Source: CAVSVP01 sp963731125
GTDB lineage: Bacteria; Pseudomonadota; Gammaproteobacteria; Competibacterales; Competibacteraceae
Length of the DNA: 64,000 nt
Assembly (NCBI GenBank): GCA_963731125.1
Contig: CAVSVP010000008.1
Location: 744,001 to 808,000 of the forward strand
Direction of reading: 5' to 3'
Shown here: one piece after another, positions 37,003-46,310 of the stretch
Layout of the letters: each line of letters begins with the position of its first letter
Position numbering within the stretch: position 1 is the stretch's first letter
Program-made: the position numbers and the translations under genes
Notes under the pieces: generated by a model
The model's database searches: none
Seen by the model: the letters and a program-made list of their open reading frames with translations, nothing else
Told to the model about the DNA's origin: nothing

Positions 37003-38720
37003 TGAATACACGTGTCGTCGTTGACCCGATTACCCGCATTGAAGGTCATTTGCGCATCGAAGCCCAGCTGGATGGGAATAAAATTGCGCAGGCCTACTCC
37101 TCAGGCACCATGGTGCGCGGTATTGAAATTATTCTGCGCGGACGCGACCCGCGCGATGCTTGGGCGTTTGCGCAACGTATCTGCGGGGTCTGCACTCTGG
37201 TGCATGGCATTGCCTCGGTGCGGGCCGTGGAAGATGCATTGCACTACGAGATTCCTCCCAATGCTCAATTGATTCGCAACTTGATGATCGCCGCCCAATA
37301 TGTGCACGATCACGTTATGCATTTTTATCATCTTCACGCCCTGGACTGGGTGGATGTGGTGTCCGCACTGCAGGCGGACCCCGCCGCGACTGCCACTCTC
37401 GCCCAATCGCTAAGTGCGTATCCTCGTTCGTCTCCCGGCTATTTTAGCGATATTAAAAAGAAACTTAAGGACTTTGTGGAAGCGGGTCAGTTGGGTATTT
37501 TTGCCAACGGTTACTGGGGGCATCCTGCTTACCGGTTACCTCCCGAGGTTAACCTGCTGGCGGTAGCCCACTACCTGGATGCACTGGCATGGCAACGGGA
37601 GGTGGCCAAGCTGCATGCCATTTTTGGCGGTAAGAACCCGCACCCGATGTTTCTGGTGGGGGGAGTTCCAATGCCTATCGACCTTAATTCTGACTCGGCT
37701 ATTAATGCCAAGCGGTTAGCCCAGGTTCAAGAGATTATCAACCAGATGCGCAGCTTCGTCGATCAGGCGTATGTGCCGGATACTCTGGCCATCGCCGGTT
37801 TCTACAAAGACTGGGCCGGTCAAGGTGAGGGAATTGGTAATTTTCTCACTTACGGTGATTTTCCTGAGAAAGGTATGAGTGATCCTAACAGTTACCTGAT
37901 ACCCTCGGGGGTTATCCTCAACCGCGATTTATCCACTATACACAAAGTCGATTTGCATGCATCGGATGAAATTCAGGAGGTTATTTCCTACTCCTGGTAT
38001 GACTACACAGAGGGTAGAGATCAGGGATTGCATCCTTATGCCGGTGAAACAAAACTGAGCTATACAGGACTGAAACCTCCCTACGAGCATCTCAATGTGG
38101 AGCAAGCCTACTCCTGGTTGAAATCGCCACGTTGGAGAGGCAAACCCATGGAAGTCGGTCCCCTGGCGCGTGTGCTGATGCTGTATGCGAGTGGTCATGA
38201 ACCAACGCGGGCCTTAGTCGAAATGACCTTGGCCAAGCTTGATGCTCCTGTGGAGGCATTATATTCCACCTTAGGTCGCACCGCAGCCCGAACCCTGGAG
38301 ACGAAGATTATCGTCGATGCTATGCAGACCTGGTACGATAATTTGATTGCTAATATCCGGGGTGGAAATACCAAGACTTTTAACGAAGGTCTTTGGAATC
38401 CGTATACCTGGCCAGCCGAGACCAGAGGCGTGGGTTATATGGAAGCCCCGCGGGGCGCATTGGCCCATTGGATTGTTATTAAGAATGGCGAAATAGATAA
38501 TTATCAAGCCGTTGTGCCCAGCACATGGAATGCTGGCCCACGTGATTCAAGCCTCCAGCCTGGACCCTATGAGGCGGCTTTGGTGGGCCATCAGTTGCAC
38601 GATCCGCAACAGCCTATCGAAATACTGCGCACGATTCATAGCTTTGATCCTTGTATTGCTTGTGCCGTGCACCTTACTGATTCGCAAGGTGAAGAGCTGT
38701 TTCGAGTTAAGGTGTGTTAA
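37002..38720 (+). CDS. hynL: [NiFe]-hydrogenase large subunit
   Basis: 572 residues. NiFe ligands: RICGVC at Cys61/Cys64 and DPCIACAVH at Cys551/Cys554. The 15-residue tail after His557 (LTDSQGEELFRVKVC) is the usual peptide cut off by a dedicated endopeptidase once nickel is inserted; no such protease gene is in this window. The opening VVVDPITRIEGHLRIE is typical. It oxidises (or forms) H2 and is exported with hynS by the Tat system. It is the last gene of the overlapping operon. hyp maturation genes must lie elsewhere. Confidence 0.94.
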   Translation: MNTRVVVDPITRIEGHLRIEAQLDGNKIAQAYSSGTMVRGIEIILRGRDPRDAWAFAQRICGVCTLVHGIASVRAVEDALHYEIPPNAQLIRNLMIAAQYVHDHVMHFYHLHALDWVDVVSALQADPAATATLAQSLSAYPRSSPGYFSDIKKKLKDFVEAGQLGIFANGYWGHPAYRLPPEVNLLAVAHYLDALAWQREVAKLHAIFGGKNPHPMFLVGGVPMPIDLNSDSAINAKRLAQVQEIINQMRSFVDQAYVPDTLAIAGFYKDWAGQGEGIGNFLTYGDFPEKGMSDPNSYLIPSGVILNRDLSTIHKVDLHASDEIQEVISYSWYDYTEGRDQGLHPYAGETKLSYTGLKPPYEHLNVEQAYSWLKSPRWRGKPMEVGPLARVLMLYASGHEPTRALVEMTLAKLDAPVEALYSTLGRTAARTLETKIIVDAMQTWYDNLIANIRGGNTKTFNEGLWNPYTWPAETRGVGYMEAPRGALAHWIVIKNGEIDNYQAVVPSTWNAGPRDSSLQPGPYEAALVGHQLHDPQQPIEILRTIHSFDPCIACAVHLTDSQGEELFRVKVC

Positions 38721-38743
38721 GAAGTTGTTGATCCGGTATGTTT

Positions 38744-38766
38744 AGGAAGCTTGCAATAAGCTTTCT
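38744..38766 (+). terminator. Weak hairpin after hynL
   Basis: AGGAAGCTT-GCAAT-AAGCTTTCT forms a 9-bp stem (one G-T pair) 24 bp after the hynL stop. A clean T-run is lacking, so termination is only possible. Confidence 0.4.
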
Positions 38767-38828
38767 TATCTTGGGAGATTTGTATTAAGATGATGATATA
38801 AAACTTGTATTTTTAGTGACATCAACAC

Positions 38829-39719
38829 ATGAACAACGATATCGCTTATCTACGCGTTAATCTTTTAGAAAGCTTTACAAGCTTGCTATCTGCTGTGGCT
38901 GAGTTTGGTACAGCGATACGTCATGGTGACGCACTGCCAACGTGGGTCTCGCGCACGGAACAAGAAATCCAAAACAGTTTAGACATGCGTAGCAAAGCGG
39001 TTCAGCTTTACCAGGCACTGTGGTATGAGGACGGTCAGGATGGTCGTGAGACTCTTACCTGTCCCGGGATCGTCGGAGCCAGCTCTAATGTCATGATAAC
39101 CGCGGCGACTTGCAACGCAGCCAAAGACGCTTTTAAAACCGCCGTGCTTGCCCTTAAAACCTTGCACAAGACAGACGCTAACAGCCTCCTCACCGAGCTT
39201 TACCGACGCGATGAGGCTGTCGCCGCCATGATGAAACGCATGGGTGCAGCGCGCTTAAATCTTAAGCAGGCTTATCGGCATATTCCCCTGCTTGATAAAC
39301 GACCGCTTAAGATCGGCTTTACCTGGTCAAAACAGGGCCGTACTATTCAAAGAACCAGTGTCGCCGAAGCTTGGCGCCTACTGGACAAGCGCCGAGAAAC
39401 TCCCCAACTGCAACTGGAGCGACAACGCTTGGCAGGGATTCCAGACAGTGAAGTATTGGCGAGGGTACGAAGTGTTTGTCCGCATCTGCGGGCTAATATC
39501 GTCATGGAAAACAGCGCCGGGGGAGTCAAGCGGCGCCTAATGCAGGCTCCCCTACCCATTCTTGTACCCCTAAACTCCGGCGAACAGCTGCCGGAATTTG
39601 TGCCTATTCCTCCCGAACCGCAGGGCAGTTTGCGTCTCCAGCGCTCCGATATACGTATCGAAGAAGACGTGTTTTTACCTTCGCTGCGCGCCTACCGTTA
39701 TCGGACCCGATATCGATAG
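38829..39719 (+). CDS. Tus-like DNA replication terminus site-binding protein (putative)
   Basis: 296 residues, soluble. The order of blocks resembles enterobacterial Tus: a helical N-terminus, LTCPGIVGASSNVM against Tus LPGVLCYQV, helices AAKDAFKTAVLALKTL, then RPLKIGFTWSKQGRTIQRTS against TLRFGWANKHIIKNL, LPILVPLN, and a final basic strand region SLRLQRSDIRIEEDVFLP against LRLIIPRLHLYV. Tus binds Ter sites and stops replication forks from one side. The match is by eye and distant, so the role is an inference. It follows the hydrogenase operon but is preceded by its own AT-rich leader. Confidence 0.6.
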   Translation: MNNDIAYLRVNLLESFTSLLSAVAEFGTAIRHGDALPTWVSRTEQEIQNSLDMRSKAVQLYQALWYEDGQDGRETLTCPGIVGASSNVMITAATCNAAKDAFKTAVLALKTLHKTDANSLLTELYRRDEAVAAMMKRMGAARLNLKQAYRHIPLLDKRPLKIGFTWSKQGRTIQRTSVAEAWRLLDKRRETPQLQLERQRLAGIPDSEVLARVRSVCPHLRANIVMENSAGGVKRRLMQAPLPILVPLNSGEQLPEFVPIPPEPQGSLRLQRSDIRIEEDVFLPSLRAYRYRTRYR

Positions 39720-39743
39720 ATCAGAGGCACCCCCTGTCATGCC

Positions 39744-40193
39744 CTATGGGCCCGGCCAATCGGGAACCGCGCATTCGGGGCATTGCAGTTCCTTAAGTGC
39801 AATCCATTGCAGAATATCCTGATGAGGAAGCCCTTCCGGCCAAGGTCCTTCCAACCGGGAGAAGAGTACGCTATAGCTATCCAGGAGCAAGACAGTGGGC
39901 GTCTGCTTGACGAAACGAGCAGTGGCTTTGCCCTCTTTATCCATCAGCATTGGAAACGGGAGGCGGCCTGAGCAGGGCGGTTTTGCCAGAACGACCAGAA
40001 TTTCCGCGCCTGTCTGCTGATAAGCCGGATAGTGCTCGGCAAGCTCCTCGAGTAATTCGCGGTCATTTGGGCTGCAAAATACCAAAATTACCGGCTGGTC
40101 ATGTTTATATGTCCATAAAGACACTAACCGCCCTTGCAGATCCGGAAGTTCAAGACTAGGGACTACCGACTGTAAAACAGGAATATTCACCAC
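39744..40193 (-). CDS. Thioredoxin-fold redoxin-like protein with C-terminal CxxC
   Basis: 149 residues from GTG 40193 (GAGGAGAG upstream). The peroxiredoxin-like core is visible: SLELPDLQGRLVSLWTYKHD, VILVFCSPNDRELLEELAEH, ILVVLAKPP, FPMLMDKEGKATARFV and TPTVLLLD. The usual peroxidatic T-x-x-C is not in its normal place (only FCSPND), but a C-terminal pair QCPECAVPDW is present. It may be a redox or metal-handling partner rather than a peroxidase. It is convergent with the Tus-like gene (24 bp apart). Confidence 0.6.
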   Translation of the reverse strand: MVNIPVLQSVVPSLELPDLQGRLVSLWTYKHDQPVILVFCSPNDRELLEELAEHYPAYQQTGAEILVVLAKPPCSGRLPFPMLMDKEGKATARFVKQTPTVLLLDSYSVLFSRLEGPWPEGLPHQDILQWIALKELQCPECAVPDWPGP

Positions 40194-40344
40194 TCTGCTC
40201 TCCTCTGCTTTCTCCTCTGCTAAATAGTAGCGACAATGATAGCCATGACAATGACAGCTATTAGGAAATTGGTCGCTTAGTGCTATCTGGTAACCGGTTA
40301 ATTCAGGTAATTTTCAAAATTGATAGGTGGTGAGGGTACGCACC

Positions 40345-41542
40345 TAGGGCAATCGCGCTATGTGAGTTTCGGCCCGAAGATGAGTTGGTTACGGTACTCG
40401 TCGTTCAGTGAAGCGCGCAGCTTACGACGTCGCAGGCTATCCTGGGAGGAGCCGTTGTGGCGTATCACATTGAGCGCCATCCGCCGGATCAGAGCGAGGT
40501 TTTCAGCCGAGTGAGGTTGGTGTGCCCGGTTGGCATCTTCGCCGAACTGCACGTCCAGTACCCAATGCTGGCCATTCTCGGTATCCCAGTGGCGGCGCAC
40601 GGCGTCGGCAAAGCACGCCGGATCGGTCAGTGAGCATAGGTAATAGCGGTGTTCGGTCGTCGTTGTATCGCCGATGATCCGAGTCGCTTCGAGTCGACCG
40701 ACCGCTTGCAGTCCGGCCCACTCGGGTGGTTGCTCCAGCCAGGCAATCTCGTCACTCAGGGCGTAGCGGCGGATTTCAATTCGACCATGGTCTTTGTCTA
40801 CCGTCTCCTGCTGGGGTAATCGGTCCTGAGTAATTTCCGTATCCAACCATAAGCGCACGTCGTCATGCAGACTCGGGTGGTTATCTTTCAGGGCCAGGAT
40901 GTAATCCGCGCCAGCGTCGACCACCTCCCGGGCAATGGCTTTCTGACAGCCCATCGCATCGATCGTGACCCCCGCGCCTCGCACGTCCAGCAGTGACAGT
41001 AGCTCTGGCATCGCCGTGATTTCATTGGTTTTGTCTGCCACCGCCTGCGGCGTGAGGACTAGGCGGGCTTTCGCCGCGTAGGCACTCACCAGGTGAACGG
41101 CTTGATCCCCCACCCGGCTACCCCGCAGGCGCTTACCATCCAGACACACCGGTTCCCCCGCTAAACTCGGTATAGCAACCTCCACCCACCGCAACAACGC
41201 CTCCGTAAACGCCCCCGGTGCCAGGCGCCCCAATACGTCACTGAGCGTATCATGGGACGGAATGCCATTCGGCAGTTCCAAGAACTCTCGCAACCAGTCC
41301 TCTTTTTGCTTCCCAAATTCTTCCATTCCCACCCAGTCTTCAATCCCACTGAGCACGGCACAAAACACAATCATGAGAATGTCAGTCAATTTGTGTAGCT
41401 TGTTTCGGGTTTCCCGGCGGGGTCAGGCAGCTCGGCAAAATAGGGGCGGGGATCAGGCAGCATCGGTTATCTCCTCAACGTCAGGATGCCTCCTAACATT
41501 ACCTGCATCCTCTGTCAAGGGCTATATAGCGCGATTGCCCTA
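40345..41542 (-). mobile_element. ISAs1-family insertion sequence with 10-bp TSD
   Basis: Terminal repeats TAGGGCAATCGCGCTAT at 40345 and its complement ending at 41542, flanked by the perfect direct repeat GGTACGCACC (40335-40344 and 41543-41552). Length 1198 bp. It lies between the redoxin and FKBP genes and disrupts nothing recognisable. Confidence 0.92.
40358..41463 (-). pseudogene. ISAs1-family transposase, single-base frameshift near the N-terminus
   Basis: The natural start is ATG 41463 (MLPDPRPYFAELPDP). One C is missing near 41420, because the family continuation RRETRNKLHKLTDIL lies in the next frame, which then stays open to 40358 (LTDILMIVFCAVLSGIEDWV...VSAYAAKARLVL...GVTIDAMGCQKAIAREVV...YILALKDNHPSLHDDV). 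The catalytic part is complete. Without frameshifting or an internal start the enzyme is inactive, although the fresh TSD shows it moved recently. Confidence 0.8.
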
Positions 41543-41552
41543 GGTACGCACC

Positions 41553-41839
41553 TGCAAGCATAGGCACCTGGCCTGGGCTGTGTTATAGTTTACAAGATCT
41601 CGAAAAACTTCCTGCCAACATATTGATTCTTAGCGTTCTGCTGCCTGCAGTTCGCTCCGATGACGGAAGGTGTCTTCACCCTGAGGGCTCAACCGGGATC
41701 GCGGTGAGCAGCCTTGACCTCGAAGCCAGGTTCCTGGATTTATGCCACTGCGGGTTTTTCAGCCCATGACGCTGGTTAATCAGAGCTACCCAATCCACTA
41801 CGTACCATCCGAGCGCAGCTCGGCTAAAGGAGTGATAAT
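41553..41839. other. Intergenic region before the FKBP gene
   Basis: No conserved coding frame seen. A strong ribosome site (AAAGGAG) lies just before ATG 41840. Confidence 0.4.
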
Positions 41840-42268
41840 ATGGCACAAGCAAAATCCGGCAACACTGTGAAAGTCCATTACACAGGAACTTTTGAGGACG
41901 GCACTCAGTTTGATTCTTCGCAAGGCCGCGAACCGTTGGAGTTAACGCTGGGAAGCGGTCAGGTCATCCCCGGTTTTGAAGCGGCCATTGTCGGAATGGA
42001 ACCTGGCGAGAGTAAAACCGTTAACATACCCCCCGAGCAGGCGTATGGACCCCGTCGCGAGGAAGCACTACAGGAATTTCCACGTTCCGCCGTCCCCCAG
42101 CATATTGATCTGCAAGTCGGCCTGCAATTGCAAGCTCAAGACCCCAATGGCCGTCCGTTGCTGCTAACCGTCGCTTCTCTGTCCGAGGATACCGTGATGT
42201 TAGATGCCAACCACCCATTGGCCGGTAAGGAGCTTACCTTCAACTTAGAACTGGTCGAAATCGACTAA
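41840..42268 (+). CDS. FKBP-type peptidyl-prolyl isomerase, SlyD/SlpA-like
   Basis: 142 residues without a signal peptide, so cytoplasmic. FKBP core: VKVHYTGTFEDGTQFDSS, LGSGQVIPGFEAAIVGM, GESKTVNIPPEQAYGP. An inserted flap domain after AYG (about residues 70-125) is as in SlyD, and the final strand is LTFNLELVEI. It speeds proline cis-trans isomerisation and acts as a folding helper. There is no His-rich SlyD tail, so it is closer to SlpA/FkpB or archaeal-type short FKBPs. The ISAzo13 element begins 6 bp after its stop. Confidence 0.9.
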   Translation: MAQAKSGNTVKVHYTGTFEDGTQFDSSQGREPLELTLGSGQVIPGFEAAIVGMEPGESKTVNIPPEQAYGPRREEALQEFPRSAVPQHIDLQVGLQLQAQDPNGRPLLLTVASLSEDTVMLDANHPLAGKELTFNLELVEID

Positions 42269-42274
42269 GGGCCC

Positions 42275-43559
42275 GTCAAAAAATAATTTGTACAAGTTAA
42301 CCTGCTGAACGTATGCTATTGTCATGCGAAATGAAGCGCTCATCGAAACGGTTCGAAGGAAGTTTGAACGCATGTCAGGCGTGCTGGACGAGCGTGGTCG
42401 TCGTGTTTGGGCGGCAGCGGAAGCGGAGGCACTGGGATACGGTGGGCAAAGTATCGTGGCGAAAGCCACGGGTCTCTCCCGGGCGACCCTGCATCGGGCG
42501 GGATGGGAAAGCGATGCGGCGCTACTGGCGCGTCCGGATCGTGTTCGCCAAGCGGGTGGTGGTCGCACGAAGCTGGCGCCGCCGGGGTCGCGCCTGTTAG
42601 TGGCGCTGGAATCCCTGGTGGAGCCGACGACCCGGGGTGATCCGCAGAGCCCCCTGCGCTGGACGTGTCAAAGTACGCGGCAATTGGCGCGTGTGCTGAC
42701 AGAGCAAGGCTACCGAATCAGCCATCAGACGGTGGCGTCGTTGCTGGATGAGCTGGGTTATCGCCTGCAGGGGAATCAAAAAACCCAGGAAGGCACTGAT
42801 CATCCGGATCGGGACGCACAGTTTCGGCATATTCACGGCCGGGTTGCTGATTTTCAGCGCCGGGGACAGCCGGTGGTGTCGGTCGACGCGAAGAAAAAGG
42901 AACGTGTCGGGGATGTCAAGAACGCGGGCCGGGAATGGCGTCCGAAGGGGGATCCCGAGCGGGTACGGGTGTCCGACTTCGTGGATAACACGTTGGGTAA
43001 GGTGAATCCCTATGGGGTCGATGACCCGACCGCCAGCGTGGGTTGGGTGAGCGTTGGCGTTGATCATGCCACGGCTGAGTTTGCTGTTGAGACGCGGCGC
43101 CGCTGGTGGGAGAAAATGGGGCGTTGCCGTTATCCGGCGGCCGCAGCATTGTTGGTGACGGCGGATGGGGGCGGCAGCAATGGCGCCAGGGGGCGGCTTT
43201 GGAAGGTGGCGCTGCAACGCTTGGCTGACCAGACGGGACTGCGTATCTCAGTGTGTCATTTCCCCCCGGGCACCAGCAAGTGGAACCAGATTGAGCACCG
43301 CATGTTCAGCTATATCAGCATGAATTGGCGGGGCAAGCCCTTATTCAGCCATGAAGTGATCGTCAATTTGATCGCTGGCACGACCCCCCGCACGGGGCTG
43401 ACAATAGCCGCCGCACTCGATACCAACGTGTATCCCAAAGGCATTCAGATCACCGATGAAGAACTGGACAAGATTCACCTGCAGCGGGCAGATTTTCACG
43501 GTGAATGGAATTACACCATCCTTCCGATGGCTTAAAACTTGTACAAGTTATTTTTTGAC
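42275..43559 (+). mobile_element. ISAzo13-family insertion sequence
   Basis: Inverted ends GTCAAAAAATAA(T/C)TTGTACAAGTT at 42275 and 43559 bound 1285 bp with one transposase gene. The flanks (GGGCCC and AATTAC) show no target duplication that I can see. The left end abuts the FKBP stop codon. Confidence 0.85.
42324..43535 (+). CDS. ISAzo13-family transposase
   Basis: 403 residues, intact. Family blocks: GQSIVAKATGLSRATLHRAG (N-terminal helix-turn-helix), WTCQSTRQLARVL, SHQTVASLLDELGYRLQGN, QPVVSVDAKKKERVGDVKN (first Asp), LLVTADGGGSNGARGRLWK (second Asp) and PGTSKWNQIEHRMFSYISMN (catalytic Glu). It moves its own element and could be active. Confidence 0.92.
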   Translation: MRNEALIETVRRKFERMSGVLDERGRRVWAAAEAEALGYGGQSIVAKATGLSRATLHRAGWESDAALLARPDRVRQAGGGRTKLAPPGSRLLVALESLVEPTTRGDPQSPLRWTCQSTRQLARVLTEQGYRISHQTVASLLDELGYRLQGNQKTQEGTDHPDRDAQFRHIHGRVADFQRRGQPVVSVDAKKKERVGDVKNAGREWRPKGDPERVRVSDFVDNTLGKVNPYGVDDPTASVGWVSVGVDHATAEFAVETRRRWWEKMGRCRYPAAAALLVTADGGGSNGARGRLWKVALQRLADQTGLRISVCHFPPGTSKWNQIEHRMFSYISMNWRGKPLFSHEVIVNLIAGTTPRTGLTIAAALDTNVYPKGIQITDEELDKIHLQRADFHGEWNYTILPMA

Positions 43560-43758
43560 AATTACTTAATGCGTTATCTTTCCTGACCCATTGGCAACCC
43601 GGAAGATATTACCGGGAGAAATGACCACAGATATGTATGGGTAAGCGGTGCATCGTAAAGCGCCGAGAGTCATCAATCGCTCTCTATACCAAGCTTTGCG
43701 GTGTTGCCGTGCACCGTCCCGGGAGCGCAAACAGGCCTTGCCGAGGTTACCGGATACT

Positions 43759-45030
43759 TCACGGTTCAATGACTTCCATACCACCCATATAAGGCTTTAA
43801 TGCACCTGGTATGGTAATGCGACCCTGACTATCCTGGTAATTTTCCAACACTGCCACCAGGGTACGACCTACCGCCAACCCGGAACCATTCAAGGTATGC
43901 AATAATTCTGGTTTGCCGGTAGCAGGGTTACGCCAGCGGGCCTGCATGCGCCGCGCTTGAAAATCCTCGCAGTTGCTGCATGAAGAAATTTCCCGATACT
44001 TTTGCTGACCTGGCAGCCACACTTCCAGATCGTATGTTTTCGCAGCGGCAAATCCTAAATCCCCCGTACACAAAGCTAACACTCGATAAGGCAGTGCTAA
44101 GCGTTGCAATACCGTTTCCGCATGGTGGGTAAGTTCTTCTAACACTCCATAGGAGGTGTCAGGACGGACTAACTGCACCAGTTCCACTTTTTCAAACTGA
44201 TGCTGGCGAATCATGCCGCGCACATCCTTGCCATAAGAACCCGCTTCACTGCGAAAGCATGGAGTGTGGGCTACATAGCGGAGAGGGAGATCGACAGCTT
44301 CCAGGATTCTATCCCTGGCAAAATTAGTGACCGGCACTTCAGCCGTCGGAATAAGGTAATAACCGGACGTGTCTCCCAAAGCAAAGAGATCTTCCGTAAA
44401 TTTAGGCAATTGCCCAGTGCCGCGCAGAGTATCGGCATTGACTAAATACGGTACATAGACTTCCTGATAACCATGTTCTTGGGTATGGAGATCCAACATA
44501 AATTGAATTAGCGCCCGGTGTAATCGAGCTAACGGTCCGGATATGACGACAAACCGAGAACCAGTCAGTTTGGCCGCCATCTCAAAATCCAACCACTGCC
44601 CACCGAGATCCACATGATCCCGTGGGGTAAAGGCAAAGCGCTGAGGTTCACCCCAGCGGCGAATTTCTACATTATCGGTCTCGTCGCGACCATCGGGAGT
44701 CGTTTCATGGGGAATGTTAGGAATATCGAGCTGGATTTCCCGCAGTTGCGCCTGGATCTCACCCAGTTCTGCCTCCGCCCGTTTCAGCTCATCCCCTAAG
44801 TTAGCGACCTCAGCTAATAAAGGCTGAACGTCCTGGCCGGTAGCTTTGGCTTTACCGATGGCTTTGGAGCAGCTGTTGCGATGATTTTGCAGTTCCTGGG
44901 TACGCACTTGTAAATCCTTGCGCCGGCTCTCCAGTTCACTGAGATACTTGATATCTAACAGATAACCCCGTCGAGCTATCTTGGCAGTTGTTTCTCGCAG
45001 TTCGTTGCGCAACAGTTTTGGGTCCAGCAT
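43759..45030 (-). CDS. serS: Seryl-tRNA synthetase
   Basis: 423 residues from ATG 45030 (MLDPKLLRNELRETTAKIAR, the normal family start; the frame stays open upstream but is not conserved). The N-terminal two-helix coiled coil that reads the tRNA long arm spans residues 25-105. Class II motifs: motif 2 FRSEAGSYGKDVRGMIRQHQ and motif 3 GSGLAVGRTLVAVLENYQ; the TAEVP serine-binding loop is present. It charges tRNA-Ser (and tRNA-Sec where present) with serine. It is a single-copy housekeeping gene and shows this is chromosomal DNA. Confidence 0.97.
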   Translation of the reverse strand: MLDPKLLRNELRETTAKIARRGYLLDIKYLSELESRRKDLQVRTQELQNHRNSCSKAIGKAKATGQDVQPLLAEVANLGDELKRAEAELGEIQAQLREIQLDIPNIPHETTPDGRDETDNVEIRRWGEPQRFAFTPRDHVDLGGQWLDFEMAAKLTGSRFVVISGPLARLHRALIQFMLDLHTQEHGYQEVYVPYLVNADTLRGTGQLPKFTEDLFALGDTSGYYLIPTAEVPVTNFARDRILEAVDLPLRYVAHTPCFRSEAGSYGKDVRGMIRQHQFEKVELVQLVRPDTSYGVLEELTHHAETVLQRLALPYRVLALCTGDLGFAAAKTYDLEVWLPGQQKYREISSCSNCEDFQARRMQARWRNPATGKPELLHTLNGSGLAVGRTLVAVLENYQDSQGRITIPGALKPYMGGMEVIEP

Positions 45031-45569
45031 TGCACTAAGCTCTCTGATTGTCGGTGAAAATGTAGCTTCTGCTTCGTTGATTTCAGTCAGCCCAACGTTC
45101 ATTAGATTTCTTCCACTCGTTACGAGGTGGAAGTATAAGCTATGATTTGGTGAATCCAAACGATGATGATATAAGGGGGTTTATGGTATATGATGATGAT
45201 ATAAGCTATTTACGGGTCTTTCTCCCTGAACCGGAAATCAAAAATCTTGACTACTTCAAAGGTAATTGTAACACTTTCAAAGTTCGGGGATTCGTTTGTT
45301 CCCTGTTGCGAGCAACACGTTATGCATAACGAAGTTTTGATGGCGTCCTTACCTGGCGCTTTCACTGTGTTCTTTCTGCCATAGAGCAGGAAAATAAAAA
45401 TTTCAAACTACCTGCCACTGCCAGTCGCACGGGATTGACAGTAGCAACGGCAAAAGGATATGGGCTTGGGTAGGAAAATGAAGGCTTGTCCGCCAGCCAT
45501 TGCCGTAGCCAATGCTTTTAGCCTAAATCCATTTATCTATTTTCTAAATATCATCCTGGAGCTCAGACA
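45031..45569. other. Intergenic region between serS and the repeat-protein gene
   Basis: No confident gene. A 60-codon frame (45147-45329) contains DDDISYLRVFLPE, reminiscent of the start of the Tus-like protein (NNDIAYLRVNLLE), and GATGATGATATAA occurs twice (about 45162 and 45192) as well as before that gene near 38789. A TTGACA (45435-45440) 18 nt before TATGGG could be a promoter for 45570. Confidence 0.35.
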
Positions 45570-45971
45570 ATGGAAATGAGAAATATCGATGCAATTCTTC
45601 GCTCATTTCGTCACGACATACCCAACGACAGCAAAACTGCCCGGGCCATCGACCAAGGCGCCTCTTTATCGGAAATTTCTGAATGCGCCGAAGAAGAAGG
45701 TCTTCATCAACTAGCCTCAATCCTATTTGAGGCCCAACAAGAAGAACTTAGACAAGCCGTGGAACCCCAGCAAGACCTGGTTATGCTTGCCAGAGAACGC
45801 ATTCTTAGCTTCCGTGCTAATCTCCCGGACAAAAGCCAGACCGCTCAAGCTATCGACCGGGGCGCTACCTGGGTTGAGATTTCCGAATGCGCCGAAGCAG
45901 AGGGCCTCCATGAATTAGCTTCCATTTTGTTCGAAGCCGAGCAAGAACGGCTGCGCTTCAAGACCTCTTAG
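45570..45971 (+). CDS. Protein of two tandem 60-residue repeats, unknown function
   Basis: 133 residues, acidic, no signal peptide. Residues about 9-58 and 75-128 are copies of one unit: SFRHDIPNDSKTARAIDQGA, LSEISECAEEEGLHQLASIL against SFRANLPDKSQTAQAIDRGA, WVEISECAEAEGLHELASIL. Each unit looks like two or three helices. GGAG lies 9 nt before the ATG. I do not recognise the family. The internal duplication suggests a pseudo-dimer or a small protein-binding module. Confidence 0.6.
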   Translation: MEMRNIDAILRSFRHDIPNDSKTARAIDQGASLSEISECAEEEGLHQLASILFEAQQEELRQAVEPQQDLVMLARERILSFRANLPDKSQTAQAIDRGATWVEISECAEAEGLHELASILFEAEQERLRFKTS

Positions 45972-46085
45972 CGCTAATTGCTAGCCGGCGGGATCGATCT
46001 ACCGCAGGAACACCGTTTTCTCCCGGCGTCAATCCCGCCCCTGGGGCTTTAAGAAAGGGCTTTATTTGCCCAATCCAGCGCTGCA

Positions 46086-46283
46086 ATGCCTGAATTCACA
46101 CAGACTATTAGCAACGAACCGAATCTCCTGCTGATCGTACTCTACGGGTGCGGTTTTTTGATTGCCGTGGTCTGGAACCTGTATGCCTATTACAAGTTAT
46201 TTCGTTTAGATCACACTAAGCGTGAACTGACCATCAAACACCAGTTCCAAGTTCAGAGTCGCGAAGACCAGAGCAGCGTTTAA
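46086..46283 (+). CDS. Small single-pass membrane protein, unknown
   Basis: 65 residues with one long hydrophobic segment (LLLIVLYGCGFLIAVVWNLYAYY) and a charged C-terminal tail (KLFRLDHTKRELTIKHQFQV). No clear ribosome site, so the start is uncertain. No family recognised. Confidence 0.45.
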   Translation: MPEFTQTISNEPNLLLIVLYGCGFLIAVVWNLYAYYKLFRLDHTKRELTIKHQFQVQSREDQSSV

Positions 46284-46310
46284 CGGGGCAACCCGCACAG
46301 TGCATGACTT

